45,852 bases of DNA. It comes from Deltaproteobacteria bacterium. Its GTDB lineage: Bacteria > Myxococcota_A > UBA9160 > SZUA-336. Position 1 is the first letter of the stretch, and each line of letters begins with the position of its first letter. The stretch covers positions 1-45,852 of the forward strand of contig VGRW01000023.1 in assembly GCA_016875225.1 (NCBI GenBank), in the 5' to 3' direction. A model generated the notes under the pieces. That model was not told where the DNA came from, searched no databases, and saw nothing but the letters and a program-made list of their open reading frames with translations. A program made the position numbers and the translations under genes. Below are positions 20,004 through 28,308 of the stretch, one piece after another.

Positions 20004-20897
20004 ATGAGCGTGCGAGTGCGCGTGCGTCCAGGCGTCCCCGACGCCGCGCTGCGCGTGCTGGCGGAGGCGGGTCTCGGCTTCGAGGTCGGGCCGCTCGACG
20101 GCACGGGGGTCGAGGCCCTGCTCTGCCTGCTCACGGATCGGATCGACGCGGGGTTTCTCGCCGCGAACCCGGGCATGCGGATCGTCGCGAACATGGCCGT
20201 GGGCACCGACAACGTCGATCTGGCGGCCGCCACGCGGCTCGGAATCGCCGTATCGAACACGCCCGACGTGCTGACCGACGCGACCGCCGACCTCGCCTTC
20301 GCGCTCCTGCTCGCCGCGGCGCGCCGCCTGGCCTGGGCCGACCGCTACGTGCGCGCCGGCGGCTTCGTGGGCTGGAACCCGGAGCTCGGCATCGGACTGG
20401 ACGTGACGGGCCGAACGCTGGGAATCGTCGGTGCGGGCCGGATCGGCCGCGCGGTCGCCGAGCGCGCGCGCGGCTTCCGCATGGAGGTCCTGCTGCACTC
20501 GCGCAGCGGTGGTCCGCCGCTTGCCGAGCTGCTAGAGCGCAGCGACTTCGTCTCGCTTCACGTCCCGCTCACGCAGCAGACGCGCCACCTGATCGGCGCG
20601 CCGGAGCTCGCGCGGATGAAGCGGACCGCGGTGCTGGTGAACACCGCGCGCGGGCCGATCGTCGACGAGGCCGCGCTCGTCGCCGCGCTTCGCGCGGGCC
20701 GGATCGCCGCGGCCGGCCTCGACGTCTTCGAGCGCGAGCCGGCGCTCGCCCCGGGCCTTCGCGATCTGCCGCAGGTCGTGCTCGCGCCGCACGTCGGCAG
20801 CGCCACCGTCGCCACGCGCGCTCGGATGGCCGAGGTCGCCGCCCGAAACGTCGTCGCCGCGCTTCGCGGCGAGCCAATTCCGAATCGGGTGGCCTAG
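20004..20897 (+). CDS. D-2-hydroxyacid dehydrogenase (glyoxylate reductase-like)
   Basis: This 297-residue NAD(P)-dependent dehydrogenase has the nucleotide loop GIVGAGRIGRAVAERA near residue 143, the substrate Arg in NTARGPIVDE, the Glu in DVFEREP, and the catalytic His in APHVGSAT. GTDNVDLAAATRLGIAVSNTP is the family's N-terminal substrate loop. Such enzymes reduce glyoxylate, hydroxypyruvate or similar 2-oxoacids. ATG 20004 is preceded by AGGGGCGAAAG; earlier in-frame codons would run into the basic small gene on the other strand. It heads a plus-strand run of metabolic genes, with the DsbA-like gene starting 2 bp after its stop. Confidence 0.9.
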   Translation: MSVRVRVRPGVPDAALRVLAEAGLGFEVGPLDGTGVEALLCLLTDRIDAGFLAANPGMRIVANMAVGTDNVDLAAATRLGIAVSNTPDVLTDATADLAFALLLAAARRLAWADRYVRAGGFVGWNPELGIGLDVTGRTLGIVGAGRIGRAVAERARGFRMEVLLHSRSGGPPLAELLERSDFVSLHVPLTQQTRHLIGAPELARMKRTAVLVNTARGPIVDEAALVAALRAGRIAAAGLDVFEREPALAPGLRDLPQVVLAPHVGSATVATRARMAEVAARNVVAALRGEPIPNRVA

Positions 20898-20899
20898 AC

Positions 20900-21529
20900 G
20901 TGGCGCGCACGTCCGTCGAAAGCGCCGAGCCGCCGCTTCGCGCACGCGTCTACTACGACTTCGCATCGACGCTCTGCTACGTGGCGCACCGCGTCTTCGC
21001 CGACCTCGAGCCGGATCTCGCGGCGCTCGGCGTCGAGCTCGAATGGCAGCCGCTCGATCTTTCCGAGCTTCTCGGCTGGCCGCGCGGAGTCGTAGTCGAC
21101 GAAGCGCGGCTGTCGAACGCCAGCCGCGTCGCAGCGGAGTTCGGAATCGCGGTGCGACCGCTGCCGGTATGGCCCGACTCGCGCGAAGCCCTGGCGGCGG
21201 CGCTCGCGCTCGGCCGTGGCCCGCGCGGCGAGGCGTTCCGAGAGCGCGTATTCGCCGCCGCCTTCGAGGAGCGCGTCGACCTCGACGCGCCGGGCGTGGT
21301 CGCGAGGTGCGCGCGCGACCTCGGCCTCGCCTTCGATGCGCGCGAGCTCGAGGACGCGTGCGCGACTCTCGAGCTCGGCGCGCGGCGGGCCTCGGAAGAG
21401 GGCGTGACGGGCCTGCCGACGATCATGCTCGACACGTTCCCGTTCCCGGGCGTGCAGTCGCGCCAGACCACGCTTCTCGTGCTCGAGCGCTGGGCGCGAA
21501 GAAGCCGCGCGGCCAAGCTGGTAGGCTAG
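20900..21529 (+). CDS. DsbA-family thioredoxin-fold protein without CxxC
   Basis: This 209-residue protein starts at GTG 20900, two bases after the dehydrogenase stop. It has the DsbA/FrnE/hydroxychromene isomerase layout: an N-terminal strand (ARVYYDFASTLCYVAHR), a long helical insertion, and the cis-proline loop GVTGLPTIMLD. Where DsbA has CxxC this protein has STLC, so it is not a standard disulfide oxidase. It more resembles the kappa-class GST or 2-hydroxychromene-2-carboxylate isomerase branch, in which a Ser or Cys activates glutathione. No signal peptide is visible. A GST gene two genes downstream fits a glutathione theme. Confidence 0.8.
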   Translation: MARTSVESAEPPLRARVYYDFASTLCYVAHRVFADLEPDLAALGVELEWQPLDLSELLGWPRGVVVDEARLSNASRVAAEFGIAVRPLPVWPDSREALAAALALGRGPRGEAFRERVFAAAFEERVDLDAPGVVARCARDLGLAFDARELEDACATLELGARRASEEGVTGLPTIMLDTFPFPGVQSRQTTLLVLERWARRSRAAKLVG

Positions 21530-21554
21530 GGCGCAAGCGAGGAAGGAGATCCGC

Positions 21555-21962
21555 ATGGACGTTCAGGGTGGCTGCTACTGCGGCGCGGTCCGCTATCGGG
21601 CGACGGGCGAGGCGCTGATGCGGGCGCAGTGCCACTGTCGCGAGTGCCAGTACGTCACCGGCGGCAGCCCGAACGTGTTCATGGCGCTACCGGAGTCGGG
21701 ATTCAGCTACACCAAGGCGCAGCCGAAGGTGTTCCGCCGCAAGGACCTGCCCAATCCGGTCACGCGCGAGTTCTGCGCGGAGTGCGGCACGCACCTGGTC
21801 TCGCGCGCGCCCGGCCTGCCGGGTGCGGTCATCCTGAAGGTCGGCACGCTCGACGATCCGAGCGCGTTCGGCGGTCCGCAGATCGCGATCTTCACCGTCG
21901 ACAAGCAGACCTTCCACCAGATTCCCGCCGGCGTGGCCGCGTTCGAGCGGGTGCCGGGCTGA
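21555..21962 (+). CDS. GFA-family (CENP-V/GFA) zinc protein
   Basis: This 135-residue protein has the three zinc-binding clusters of the glutathione-dependent formaldehyde-activating family: CYCG at residues 7-10, CHCREC at 26-31, and FCAECGTHL in the middle. ATG 21555 follows AGGAAGGAGAT, a strong ribosome site. Family members bind glutathione adducts; true formaldehyde activation is proven for few of them. Its location near DsbA/kappa-GST-like and GST genes supports a glutathione-linked detoxification role, which is inference. Confidence 0.9.
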   Translation: MDVQGGCYCGAVRYRATGEALMRAQCHCRECQYVTGGSPNVFMALPESGFSYTKAQPKVFRRKDLPNPVTREFCAECGTHLVSRAPGLPGAVILKVGTLDDPSAFGGPQIAIFTVDKQTFHQIPAGVAAFERVPG

Positions 21963-21982
21963 GCTCGCCGCACTCGCCGCCA

Positions 21983-22678
21983 ATGGCCAAGGCGATGGAT
22001 CTGCCCACTCCGGGACCCGTCTCGCTCCTGCGCGAGGGGCTCGGACTGCTGGAGCTGCCGCGGCTTCTGCTGCGCTTTCCCGAGCTCGCGCGCATGCCGC
22101 GCGGATCCGGCCAGCCGGTCATGGTCCTGCCGGGATTCGGCGCGAGCGACGGCTCGACGTTCGTGCTGCGCTCGTATCTGCGCTTCCTGGGCTATCAGGT
22201 CCGAGGCTGGAGGATGGGCGTGAACACCGGACAGGTCGCCGAGCTGCTGCCGCGCGTCCGCCGACGCGTGGCGAGCGCGGCCGATCGCGCGGGCGACCGG
22301 GTGCGGCTGATCGGCTGGAGCCTTGGCGGAGTGCTCGCGCGCGAGGTCGCGCGCGAGGCGCCGGACCTGGTGCGCAGCGTGAACACGATCGGCTCCCCCA
22401 TCGTCGGCGGGCCGAAGTACACCGCCGTCGGTCGCATCTACGCGCAACGGGGCGTGGATCTCGACGCGCTCGAGGCCGAGATCGAGGGCCGCGAGGCGAC
22501 GCCGATCCGCGTGCCCATCACGGCGATCTGGTCGCGCGCCGACGGCGTCGTCGCCTGGCAAGCGTGTGTCGACAGGCGCAGCCCAGAAGTGGAGAACGTC
22601 GAGGTCGTGGCCACGCACCTCGGGCTCGGCTTCGCAGCCGACGTGTACCGGGTCGTCGCGGAGCGCCTGCCGCGATGA
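21983..22678 (+). CDS. Alpha/beta hydrolase
   Basis: This 231-residue protein contains VMVLPGFGASDGST (oxyanion-hole loop), RLIGWSLGGVLAREVA (nucleophile Ser in GWSLGG near residue 113), AIWSRADGVVAW (acid) and VATHLGLGF (His). The layout matches lipase/esterase-like hydrolases that act on hydrophobic esters. ATG 21983 (MAKAMDLP) is used; an ATG at 21995 is also possible. Its stop overlaps the GST start (ATGA), so the two are coupled. The substrate is unknown. Confidence 0.82.
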   Translation: MAKAMDLPTPGPVSLLREGLGLLELPRLLLRFPELARMPRGSGQPVMVLPGFGASDGSTFVLRSYLRFLGYQVRGWRMGVNTGQVAELLPRVRRRVASAADRAGDRVRLIGWSLGGVLAREVAREAPDLVRSVNTIGSPIVGGPKYTAVGRIYAQRGVDLDALEAEIEGREATPIRVPITAIWSRADGVVAWQACVDRRSPEVENVEVVATHLGLGFAADVYRVVAERLPR

Positions 22679-23307
22679 AGCTCTACGTCTTTCCCGTCGC
22701 CCCGAATCCGACCCGGGTGCGCCTGTATCTGGCCGAGAAGCGCGAAGCGGGTGGCGCGATCGCGGTCGAGGAAGTGACGGTGAGCCTGCCACGCTCGGAG
22801 CAGAAGTCGCCCGAGCACCTGGCGCGCAATCCTTTCGGGCGCCTGCCAGTGCTCGAGCTCGACGACGGCTCGTACCTCACGGAGTCACTCGCGATCATGG
22901 AATATCTCGAAGAGCTCCACCCGGAGCCGTCGCTGATCGGCCGCAATCCAGTGGAGCGTGCGAGGGTCCGCGAGCTCGAGCGCATCTGCGAGCTCGGCGT
23001 GCTGCTTCCCATCGCGCAGATCGTGCACGCGACACGCTCGCCGCTGCGCCTGCCTGCGCGGCCCGAGGTGGCGGCGCATTTCCGCGAGGCCCTGCCGCGC
23101 GTCCTCGAGTTGCTCGACGCGAAGCTCGCCGACGACCGTCCGTTCCTGGCGGGCGCGGGCCCTACCGTCGCGGATTTCGCGCTCGCGGCCGCGTTCCAGT
23201 TCGGCCGCTTCGGGGGAGTCGAGATCGAGGCCCGGTTCGAGCGGATCGCGCGCTGGGACCTCGCCTACCGCGAGCGACCCGCGGCGAAGGCCGTGCTCGT
23301 CATCTAG
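22675..23307 (+). CDS. Glutathione S-transferase family protein
   Basis: This 210-residue protein starts at ATG 22675 within the hydrolase stop. Its N-terminal thioredoxin fold has NPFGRLPVLELDDGSYLTESLAIMEYLEEL, with the cis-Pro and the Glu-Ser pair that bind glutathione. A C-terminal all-helical domain holds GPTVADFALAAAFQF, the usual N-capping box and hydrophobic staple. The N-terminal catalytic position (VAPNPTRVRLYL) lacks an obvious Ser, Tyr or Cys, as in some beta/theta-like bacterial GSTs. It likely conjugates or isomerises a small electrophile. Confidence 0.9.
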   Translation: MKLYVFPVAPNPTRVRLYLAEKREAGGAIAVEEVTVSLPRSEQKSPEHLARNPFGRLPVLELDDGSYLTESLAIMEYLEELHPEPSLIGRNPVERARVRELERICELGVLLPIAQIVHATRSPLRLPARPEVAAHFREALPRVLELLDAKLADDRPFLAGAGPTVADFALAAAFQFGRFGGVEIEARFERIARWDLAYRERPAAKAVLVI

Positions 23308-23417
23308 CGCGAAGCGCTCGTGTCGTGAGACGGCCTGGCTGTCGCGATCGCCAAGGCGAGGCGCCGTAGCCCGACTCGCGCCGTTCAGTTGGGCGCTGAT
23401 ATCACCGAACCGACGGC

Positions 23418-25661
23418 ATGACCCTGGGAAAGCTGTCCGTCGGCCGGATGATCCTGCTCATCTGCATCTCGTTTCTGATCCCGATCGCGCTCTCGACCTC
23501 ACTGCTGATGCGATCGCTCTCGGCGAAGGTCCATCACGCCGAGCTGGAGCGCGCGGGCGTGGCGGAGCAGAGCGTGCTCGCCGACATCCTCGTCGGTCTC
23601 GCCGAGTACGCGCACCGCGCACGAACCGGTGACTCGCTCGAAAAGCCGCGTGCGAACGTCTCCGCCGGTTTCGCCGCTCTCGCCAGCGCGCAGGAGGAGT
23701 CGGCCGAGAAGCTCGCGACGACGCCCGAGGCGCTCGGCGCGGTCGATCTCGGCGCGCTCGCGCCGGCGGCGCTCGAGGCGCAGTTCCGCAGCCTGGACAG
23801 GGATCTTCCGAGCCTTGCCGGATTCGAGCGAGAGACCCGGCTGCGCGATCTTCTTCTCGGCGTGCGCGGCCTGATCGAGTACATCGGCGACAGCTCGATG
23901 CTGATCCAGGATCCCGACCTCGATTCCCGCTACCTGATGGAGCTCACGACCGCCACGATTCCGCAGAGCATCCTGCACATCGACGCGGCTCTGACGGTCG
24001 CGGCGCGGACCAGCCCCGGCGCGAGCCTCGCGGACAAGGATCGCGAGGAAGTGACCAGCCTGGGCCTGGTGATCTCGCAGGGCGATCTCGATCGGGTGAG
24101 CCTGCAGGCGACCAAGGCTCTGCGCGCGAACGCGAACGGCGGAAGTCCCAGCGAAGCGCTGCAGCGCGACCTGCCACCGGCGCTGCACGGCCACGGGCTC
24201 GCGCTCATCGACGCGAAGCAGAGCACCGTGCAACTCGCCTTCACCGCCGATGTGGGGGCGTACGCGCAAGAGTTCTCGCAGTCCGTGCTCGGGTCGCTGG
24301 CGCAGAGCCACGCGCTCTGGCACACCGCCGCCGCCGGGCTAGACGATCTGCTCGCGACGCGCGTCGCGGGTCTGTCGCGCGGACGCGCACTCACGCTCCT
24401 CGTCGTCTTCGCTTCGCTCGCTCTCACCGCGCTCCTGGCCACTCGGATCGCGCTCAACATCACGCGACCGCTCGCGCAGGCGGTCATGGTCGCCGGCTCG
24501 CTCGTCGGAGAGGAGACCGCCACGAGCGGTGGCGACGCCTCGCAGGCCGGCACCAGCGAGATCCTGCGCGCGACGCACGCGCTCGGCCGGCTCGCGGGCT
24601 CGCTCAAGGATCTGGTCGGTCGCGTGAAGGGCACCGTCGAGAATCTCGGGAATTCGGTCGAGGCGCTCGCGCCGGTCGCCGAGCAGATCGAGCAGAGCTC
24701 ATCGCAGCTCGGCGAGAATTTCCGCGAGATGGACGACGCGAGCGAAGCGGCCGCGCGAAGCCTTGCGACGGCCGCGTCGGCCGCCACCCAGGCGAGCCGC
24801 GGCGTCGACGAGCTCGCCGCGGGTGCGAGCCGCGTGAGCAGCGACATGGAGGCCGCGCGCGCCAACGTGGAGTCGGTGAACGAGGCGATCCGCTCGGTCT
24901 CGACCGCGGTCGAGGAGCTCTCGATGTCGCTCTCCGACGTCGCCAGGAGCTCCAACCACTCCGCGGGAATCGCGAACGGCGCTGCGCGCAACGCTCGGGA
25001 GACGACGGCGGCGTTCGACAAGCTGCGCGTCGCGGCGGAGGAGATCGGAAACGTGGTCGGCGTGATCAGCGACATCGCCGATCAGACCAACCTTTTCGCG
25101 CTGAACGCCCGGATCGAGGCGGCGAGCGCCGGTGAGGCGGGCCGCGGCTTCACGGTCGTCGCCAACGAGGTCAAGGAGCTGGCGCGTCAGACCGCGCTGG
25201 CCACCCAGGAGATCGAGGAGCGCATCCACTCGATCCAGTCGAGCACGCGCGCGGCCGTGGACGCGACCGAGGGGATCGTCCGGATGATCGACGAGATCCA
25301 CGAGAACACGCGCTCGATCGTGATCGCGGTCGAGGAGCAGACCAGCACCAGCTCGGAGATCTCCTCGAATCTCTCGGAGGCTGTGAATCGCACCGACGCG
25401 ATCTCGCGCGCCGTCGCGAGCGCCGCCCAGGCGAGCGCGCAGTCGGCGGCGGGAGCGGTCGAGCTCTCGAGCCTGGCGTCGCGAATGTCCACCTCGGTGG
25501 CGGATGCGTCGCGGAGCGCAAACGCGGTTCGCGCGGTCGGAGGCCGGGTCGATGGCGCAGCCAAGGAGAACCGCGAGGTCTCCAAGGTCGCGCTTGGCGC
25601 CGCGCAGCGCGTGGTCGAGGAGCTCGAATCCCTGCGCGCGCTGCTGCGCGAGTTCTCCTAG
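23418..25661 (+). CDS. Methyl-accepting chemotaxis protein
   Basis: This 747-residue receptor has a first membrane helix at about residues 11-33 and a periplasmic sensor region of about 290 residues, predicted helical, with no recognised ligand domain. A second helix lies near 323-345, followed by a HAMP-like linker with an extra charged helix. The cytoplasmic coiled coil has the conserved hairpin tip [20 protein letters not shown] and [17 protein letters not shown] at about residues 548-590. Those tip residues contact CheA and CheW. It ends without a CheR-binding pentapeptide. No other chemotaxis gene is in the window, so it is an orphan receptor. A 110-bp gap precedes it with no clear promoter. 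Confidence 0.95.
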   Translation: MTLGKLSVGRMILLICISFLIPIALSTSLLMRSLSAKVHHAELERAGVAEQSVLADILVGLAEYAHRARTGDSLEKPRANVSAGFAALASAQEESAEKLATTPEALGAVDLGALAPAALEAQFRSLDRDLPSLAGFERETRLRDLLLGVRGLIEYIGDSSMLIQDPDLDSRYLMELTTATIPQSILHIDAALTVAARTSPGASLADKDREEVTSLGLVISQGDLDRVSLQATKALRANANGGSPSEALQRDLPPALHGHGLALIDAKQSTVQLAFTADVGAYAQEFSQSVLGSLAQSHALWHTAAAGLDDLLATRVAGLSRGRALTLLVVFASLALTALLATRIALNITRPLAQAVMVAGSLVGEETATSGGDASQAGTSEILRATHALGRLAGSLKDLVGRVKGTVENLGNSVEALAPVAEQIEQSSSQLGENFREMDDASEAAARSLATAASAATQASRGVDELAAGASRVSSDMEAARANVESVNEAIRSVSTAVEELSMSLSDVARSSNHSAGIANGAARNARETTAAFDKLRVAAEEIGNVVGVISDIADQTNLFALNARIEAASAGEAGRGFTVVANEVKELARQTALATQEIEERIHSIQSSTRAAVDATEGIVRMIDEIHENTRSIVIAVEEQTSTSSEISSNLSEAVNRTDAISRAVASAAQASAQSAAGAVELSSLASRMSTSVADASRSANAVRAVGGRVDGAAKENREVSKVALGAAQRVVEELESLRALLREFS

Positions 25662-25759
25662 CCGACCGGATCGCGCCCGGTTTCTCGTGCCAGCCCGACG
25701 ACTTTCGCGCGCACTTGCGCCTTCGTTCCCGCCCTCCGAGGGGGCGACACGGACGAGCG

Positions 25760-25789
25760 TTGACACCCGGCGCCCCGGCGTCGTCTAAT
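25760..25789 (+). promoter_or_regulatory. Strong sigma-70-type promoter for the PEP-CTERM gene
   Basis: A perfect -35 TTGACA (25760-25765) is followed after 18 bp by TCTAAT (25784-25789), five of six matches to the -10 consensus. Initiation near 25796 would give a leader of about 30 nt, ending in GGAGG at 25820-25824 just before the GTG codons. This is the best housekeeping promoter in the window and implies well-expressed mRNA. Confidence 0.7.
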
Positions 25790-25826
25790 CCACCCAGTCG
25801 GTGGGTGATTCGTCAGGCCGGAGGCC

Positions 25827-26888
25827 GTGGTGTCGCGGTTGTTCTTGGTCGCCTTGGTGTCGCTGGTCACGGGTGTCGCGGGGAGCGCAGGTGCGCTTCA
25901 GCTCACGGTCGAGCAGAGCTTCCCGCTGAACGGAGCGCCGGGAGACGCCGAGGACATCGCGGTCATCTACGACGGAGCCAACGCGGGCATCTACATCCCG
26001 CACGACAGCCAGGGCCTGGTCACGGTGCTCGACGTGAACACCGGCGCGTTCCTGTACAACTTCAGCTTCAACTTCGGCACGTTTCCGCACACCGAATTCC
26101 GCGCCATGGACGTGCTGCCCAACGGAAATCTGATCATCGGGCAGCACGACGTGAACTACGTGCGCGAGTTCGTGATCCCGGGGAATCCGGGAGACGGCAG
26201 CGTGCCCATCGCCACGCCCGGCACGATCAATTTCGCCCTGCCCAACCATCCCGACCATCCCGACCTGAACCAGGCGTTCGACGAGTTCGAGGCGATCACG
26301 GCGTTCGCGCGGCCGTCGGACGGGCAGGTGTTCCTGCTCATCGGCGAGGAGGGGCGGACGCCGACGGGCCAGAGCACGGAGGCACCCGGCGAGGTGTACC
26401 TGGCGCAGGTCTCCGGCTCCGGGATCACCGGCTTCACGAAGCTCTTCGATGTACCGCTCGCCGACAACTTCGACGATCTCTCCGGCCTCGACGTGATCAA
26501 CATGGTCTTCGACGGCGCCGGCAACATCGACCTTGCGAACTCCACCGTGATCATGACCGACGACAGCTCGGGCAGCGACTCGAGCGCGTTCGTGCTCAAC
26601 CTGCTCGGTCAGATTCTGGAGAGCCTCGACGGGCCGGGCGCTGGCATCACCGCGAACTTCGAGAGCGAGTTCGGCCAGCCGTGGCGCGATGCCGAGGGCG
26701 TCGACTACGACGCGGCGACCGGGAAGATCACGGTCTTCTTCAGCGATGGAGCGAGCGGCACGCCGGCGATCGTGCGCTTCGACAGCGTGCTGGAAGCGCC
26801 GCCCGCTCCCGAGCCCGCGCTTCTCGGCCTGCTCGGCGCGGGACTCGGCGCGCTCGCGCTGCGCCGCGCGCGGAGCTCCCGGCTCTAG
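25827..26888 (+). CDS. PEP-CTERM sorting-domain secreted protein
   Basis: This 353-residue protein has an N-terminal signal peptide (VSRLFLVALVSLV, cleaved near GSAGA). Its body has repeated strand-turn blocks (DVLPNGNLIIGQ, FDGAGNIDLANSTVIM, VDYDAATGKITVFF) that look like a beta-propeller. The C-terminal tail from about residue 328 is PEPALLGLLGAGLGALALRR: the PEP motif, one membrane helix and Arg-rich end that exosortase EpsH recognises. It would be exported, cut and anchored or released at the surface. Two adjacent GTG codons (25827, 25830) could start it; 25830 has better spacing from GGAGG. Exosortase is not in this window. Its stop codon overlaps that of the convergent YbjQ-like gene. 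Confidence 0.88.
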   Translation: MVSRLFLVALVSLVTGVAGSAGALQLTVEQSFPLNGAPGDAEDIAVIYDGANAGIYIPHDSQGLVTVLDVNTGAFLYNFSFNFGTFPHTEFRAMDVLPNGNLIIGQHDVNYVREFVIPGNPGDGSVPIATPGTINFALPNHPDHPDLNQAFDEFEAITAFARPSDGQVFLLIGEEGRTPTGQSTEAPGEVYLAQVSGSGITGFTKLFDVPLADNFDDLSGLDVINMVFDGAGNIDLANSTVIMTDDSSGSDSSAFVLNLLGQILESLDGPGAGITANFESEFGQPWRDAEGVDYDAATGKITVFFSDGASGTPAIVRFDSVLEAPPAPEPALLGLLGAGLGALALRRARSSRL

Positions 26889-27226
26889 AACAGCGGTTCG
26901 AGCTTCGCGGCGGTGCCGACCGCGTGCAGACGGAGTCCGGTCGCCGCGGACTCGGGAAGCTGCGCGAACGGATCGAGCGTGATCTCGAGCCCGACGACCG
27001 CGTTCGCACCGAGCAGCCGCGCCTTGTCGCGCAGCGACTCGAGCAGCTCGCGCTCGGCCTTGCTCCAGGCCTCGGAGCGGTCCTCGACCTGGTCGTCCTG
27101 GAGGAAGAGCTCCGAGCTGATCGGTCCGAAGTAGGCCGCGGCGCGCGTGCCGCTCACCCACGGGGACGTGTAGAGCTCGACATCGTTCTCGGAGTCGAGC
27201 GGTGCGCGGGACTGCGTCTCACCCAC
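26885..27226 (-). CDS. YbjQ-like (DUF74 heavy-metal-binding domain) protein
   Basis: The C-terminal 110 residues contain VELYTSPWVSGTRAAAYFGP, AERELLESLRDKARLLGANAVVGLEI and a final GLRLHAVGTAAKL. The helix followed by GANAVVG and the GTA ending are the YbjQ/DUF74 pattern. GTG 27226-27224 is chosen because further upstream codons overlap the divergent lipoprotein gene and look non-coding; this start is uncertain and has no clear ribosome site. YbjQ proteins form pentamers and their role is unresolved despite the heavy-metal label. It converges tightly on the PEP-CTERM gene. Confidence 0.6.
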   Translation of the reverse strand: MGETQSRAPLDSENDVELYTSPWVSGTRAAAYFGPISSELFLQDDQVEDRSEAWSKAERELLESLRDKARLLGANAVVGLEITLDPFAQLPESAATGLRLHAVGTAAKLEPLF

Positions 27227-27341
27227 GAACTGAGCTATCGGCAGTCGCGCCGGCAGACTGTACGTAGATTCGTGTCGGGCGAGCGCTCGTCGACACCGCG
27301 CCTCTCGGGTATCTTCCGCGCGCTTGCGGGGGGAGTTGCGG

Positions 27342-28253
27342 GTGCGGGTGAATCGACCAGATGCCGCCGTGCTGCGCCGGGTCTGCATGGCGCTGTCGTG
27401 CGCGCTTGTCGTCGCCTGTGCCCGGCCCGAGAGCGGCCCCGCCGCTCCGTCCGACGCGGCTGGCGTCGCGCCGATCGTCGCGCGGGCCGAGGCGGCGCTC
27501 GCGAGCGGCGATCTAGACACCGGAATCGATTCCTACCGCGAGGCGTTCGAACGCACGCCCTGGAACACGCGAATCGCAAGCTCCCTGGTCGCGGCGTACG
27601 TCGCGCGCGCGGAGCAGAAGCGCGTGAAGCCCGGCGGCCCCAAGGGACTCGCGCTCGCCGACGCCGACCTGCGCGCGGCGCTCGCCATCTCGCCGGAGGA
27701 TTCCGAGCTCGGGCGCAGCCTCGCCGTGGTGCTGCTCGAACGCGCAGCCATGGAGCGCGACGACGCCGAAGTCGCGCGCCTGCGAGAAGAGGCGAGCGGC
27801 CTCGCGCCCGACCTGGTCGCGCAGACGCCGATCGTGCGGCTGTCGGTCGAGCGGCGGCTCGACGTCGCCTACGACCTGCTCGAGCGGGGACAGCTCGACG
27901 CCGGCCTCGACCAGCTAGAGGCCCTGCTGCGCGAGTATCCGCAGAGCGCCGAGGCCTCGCGGCTGCTCGCGCAGGCGCTGGTGCGAAAGGGGAGCCTGCA
28001 GACGCAGCGCGCCGACTACGCCGGCGCGAAGCAGAGCTACGCGCGCGCGGTCGAGCTCTATGCGCAGCTGTCGCCCTGCGACGGCACGCGCTGCGATCGC
28101 GCGGAGCTCGAGCTCGCGCACCGCAACCGGATCAGCTCGGCGCTCGATTCCGGGAGCTTCGACGCGGCTCGGGCGGCGCTCGCCGAGGCCGAGAGCCTCG
28201 GGCTGACCTTTCCCGACCTCGAGCGCAGGTGGCCGGAGCTCCGCTCGCCCTGA
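27342..28253 (+). CDS. TPR-repeat lipoprotein
   Basis: This 303-residue protein starts at GTG 27342, six bases after the strong site GGGGGGAG (27328-27335). The signal ends in ALVVAC, a lipobox with Cys26. The mature part has helix pairs of tetratricopeptide type: ARAEAALASGDLDTGIDSYREAFERTP, AYDLLERGQLDAGLDQLEALLREYP and ADYAGAKQSYARAVELYAQL. It would scaffold protein contacts at the envelope. An upstream TTG (27324) or internal ATG (27387) are alternative starts. The partner is unknown; the next gene is a cytosolic ThDP enzyme, probably unrelated. Confidence 0.82.
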   Translation: MRVNRPDAAVLRRVCMALSCALVVACARPESGPAAPSDAAGVAPIVARAEAALASGDLDTGIDSYREAFERTPWNTRIASSLVAAYVARAEQKRVKPGGPKGLALADADLRAALAISPEDSELGRSLAVVLLERAAMERDDAEVARLREEASGLAPDLVAQTPIVRLSVERRLDVAYDLLERGQLDAGLDQLEALLREYPQSAEASRLLAQALVRKGSLQTQRADYAGAKQSYARAVELYAQLSPCDGTRCDRAELELAHRNRISSALDSGSFDAARAALAEAESLGLTFPDLERRWPELRSP

Positions 28254-28308
28254 CCATCCCGCGCCCGGCCCCTGCTATTCTGGCGGGCGAATCACGGGGA
28301 GGTTCGTC

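Noticed and set aside
25661-25750. Intrinsic terminator after the chemoreceptor
   Set aside because: ACCGG-N7-CCGGT followed by TTTCT is too weak, and the later CGCCCTC-CGA-GGGGGCG stem has no T-tract.
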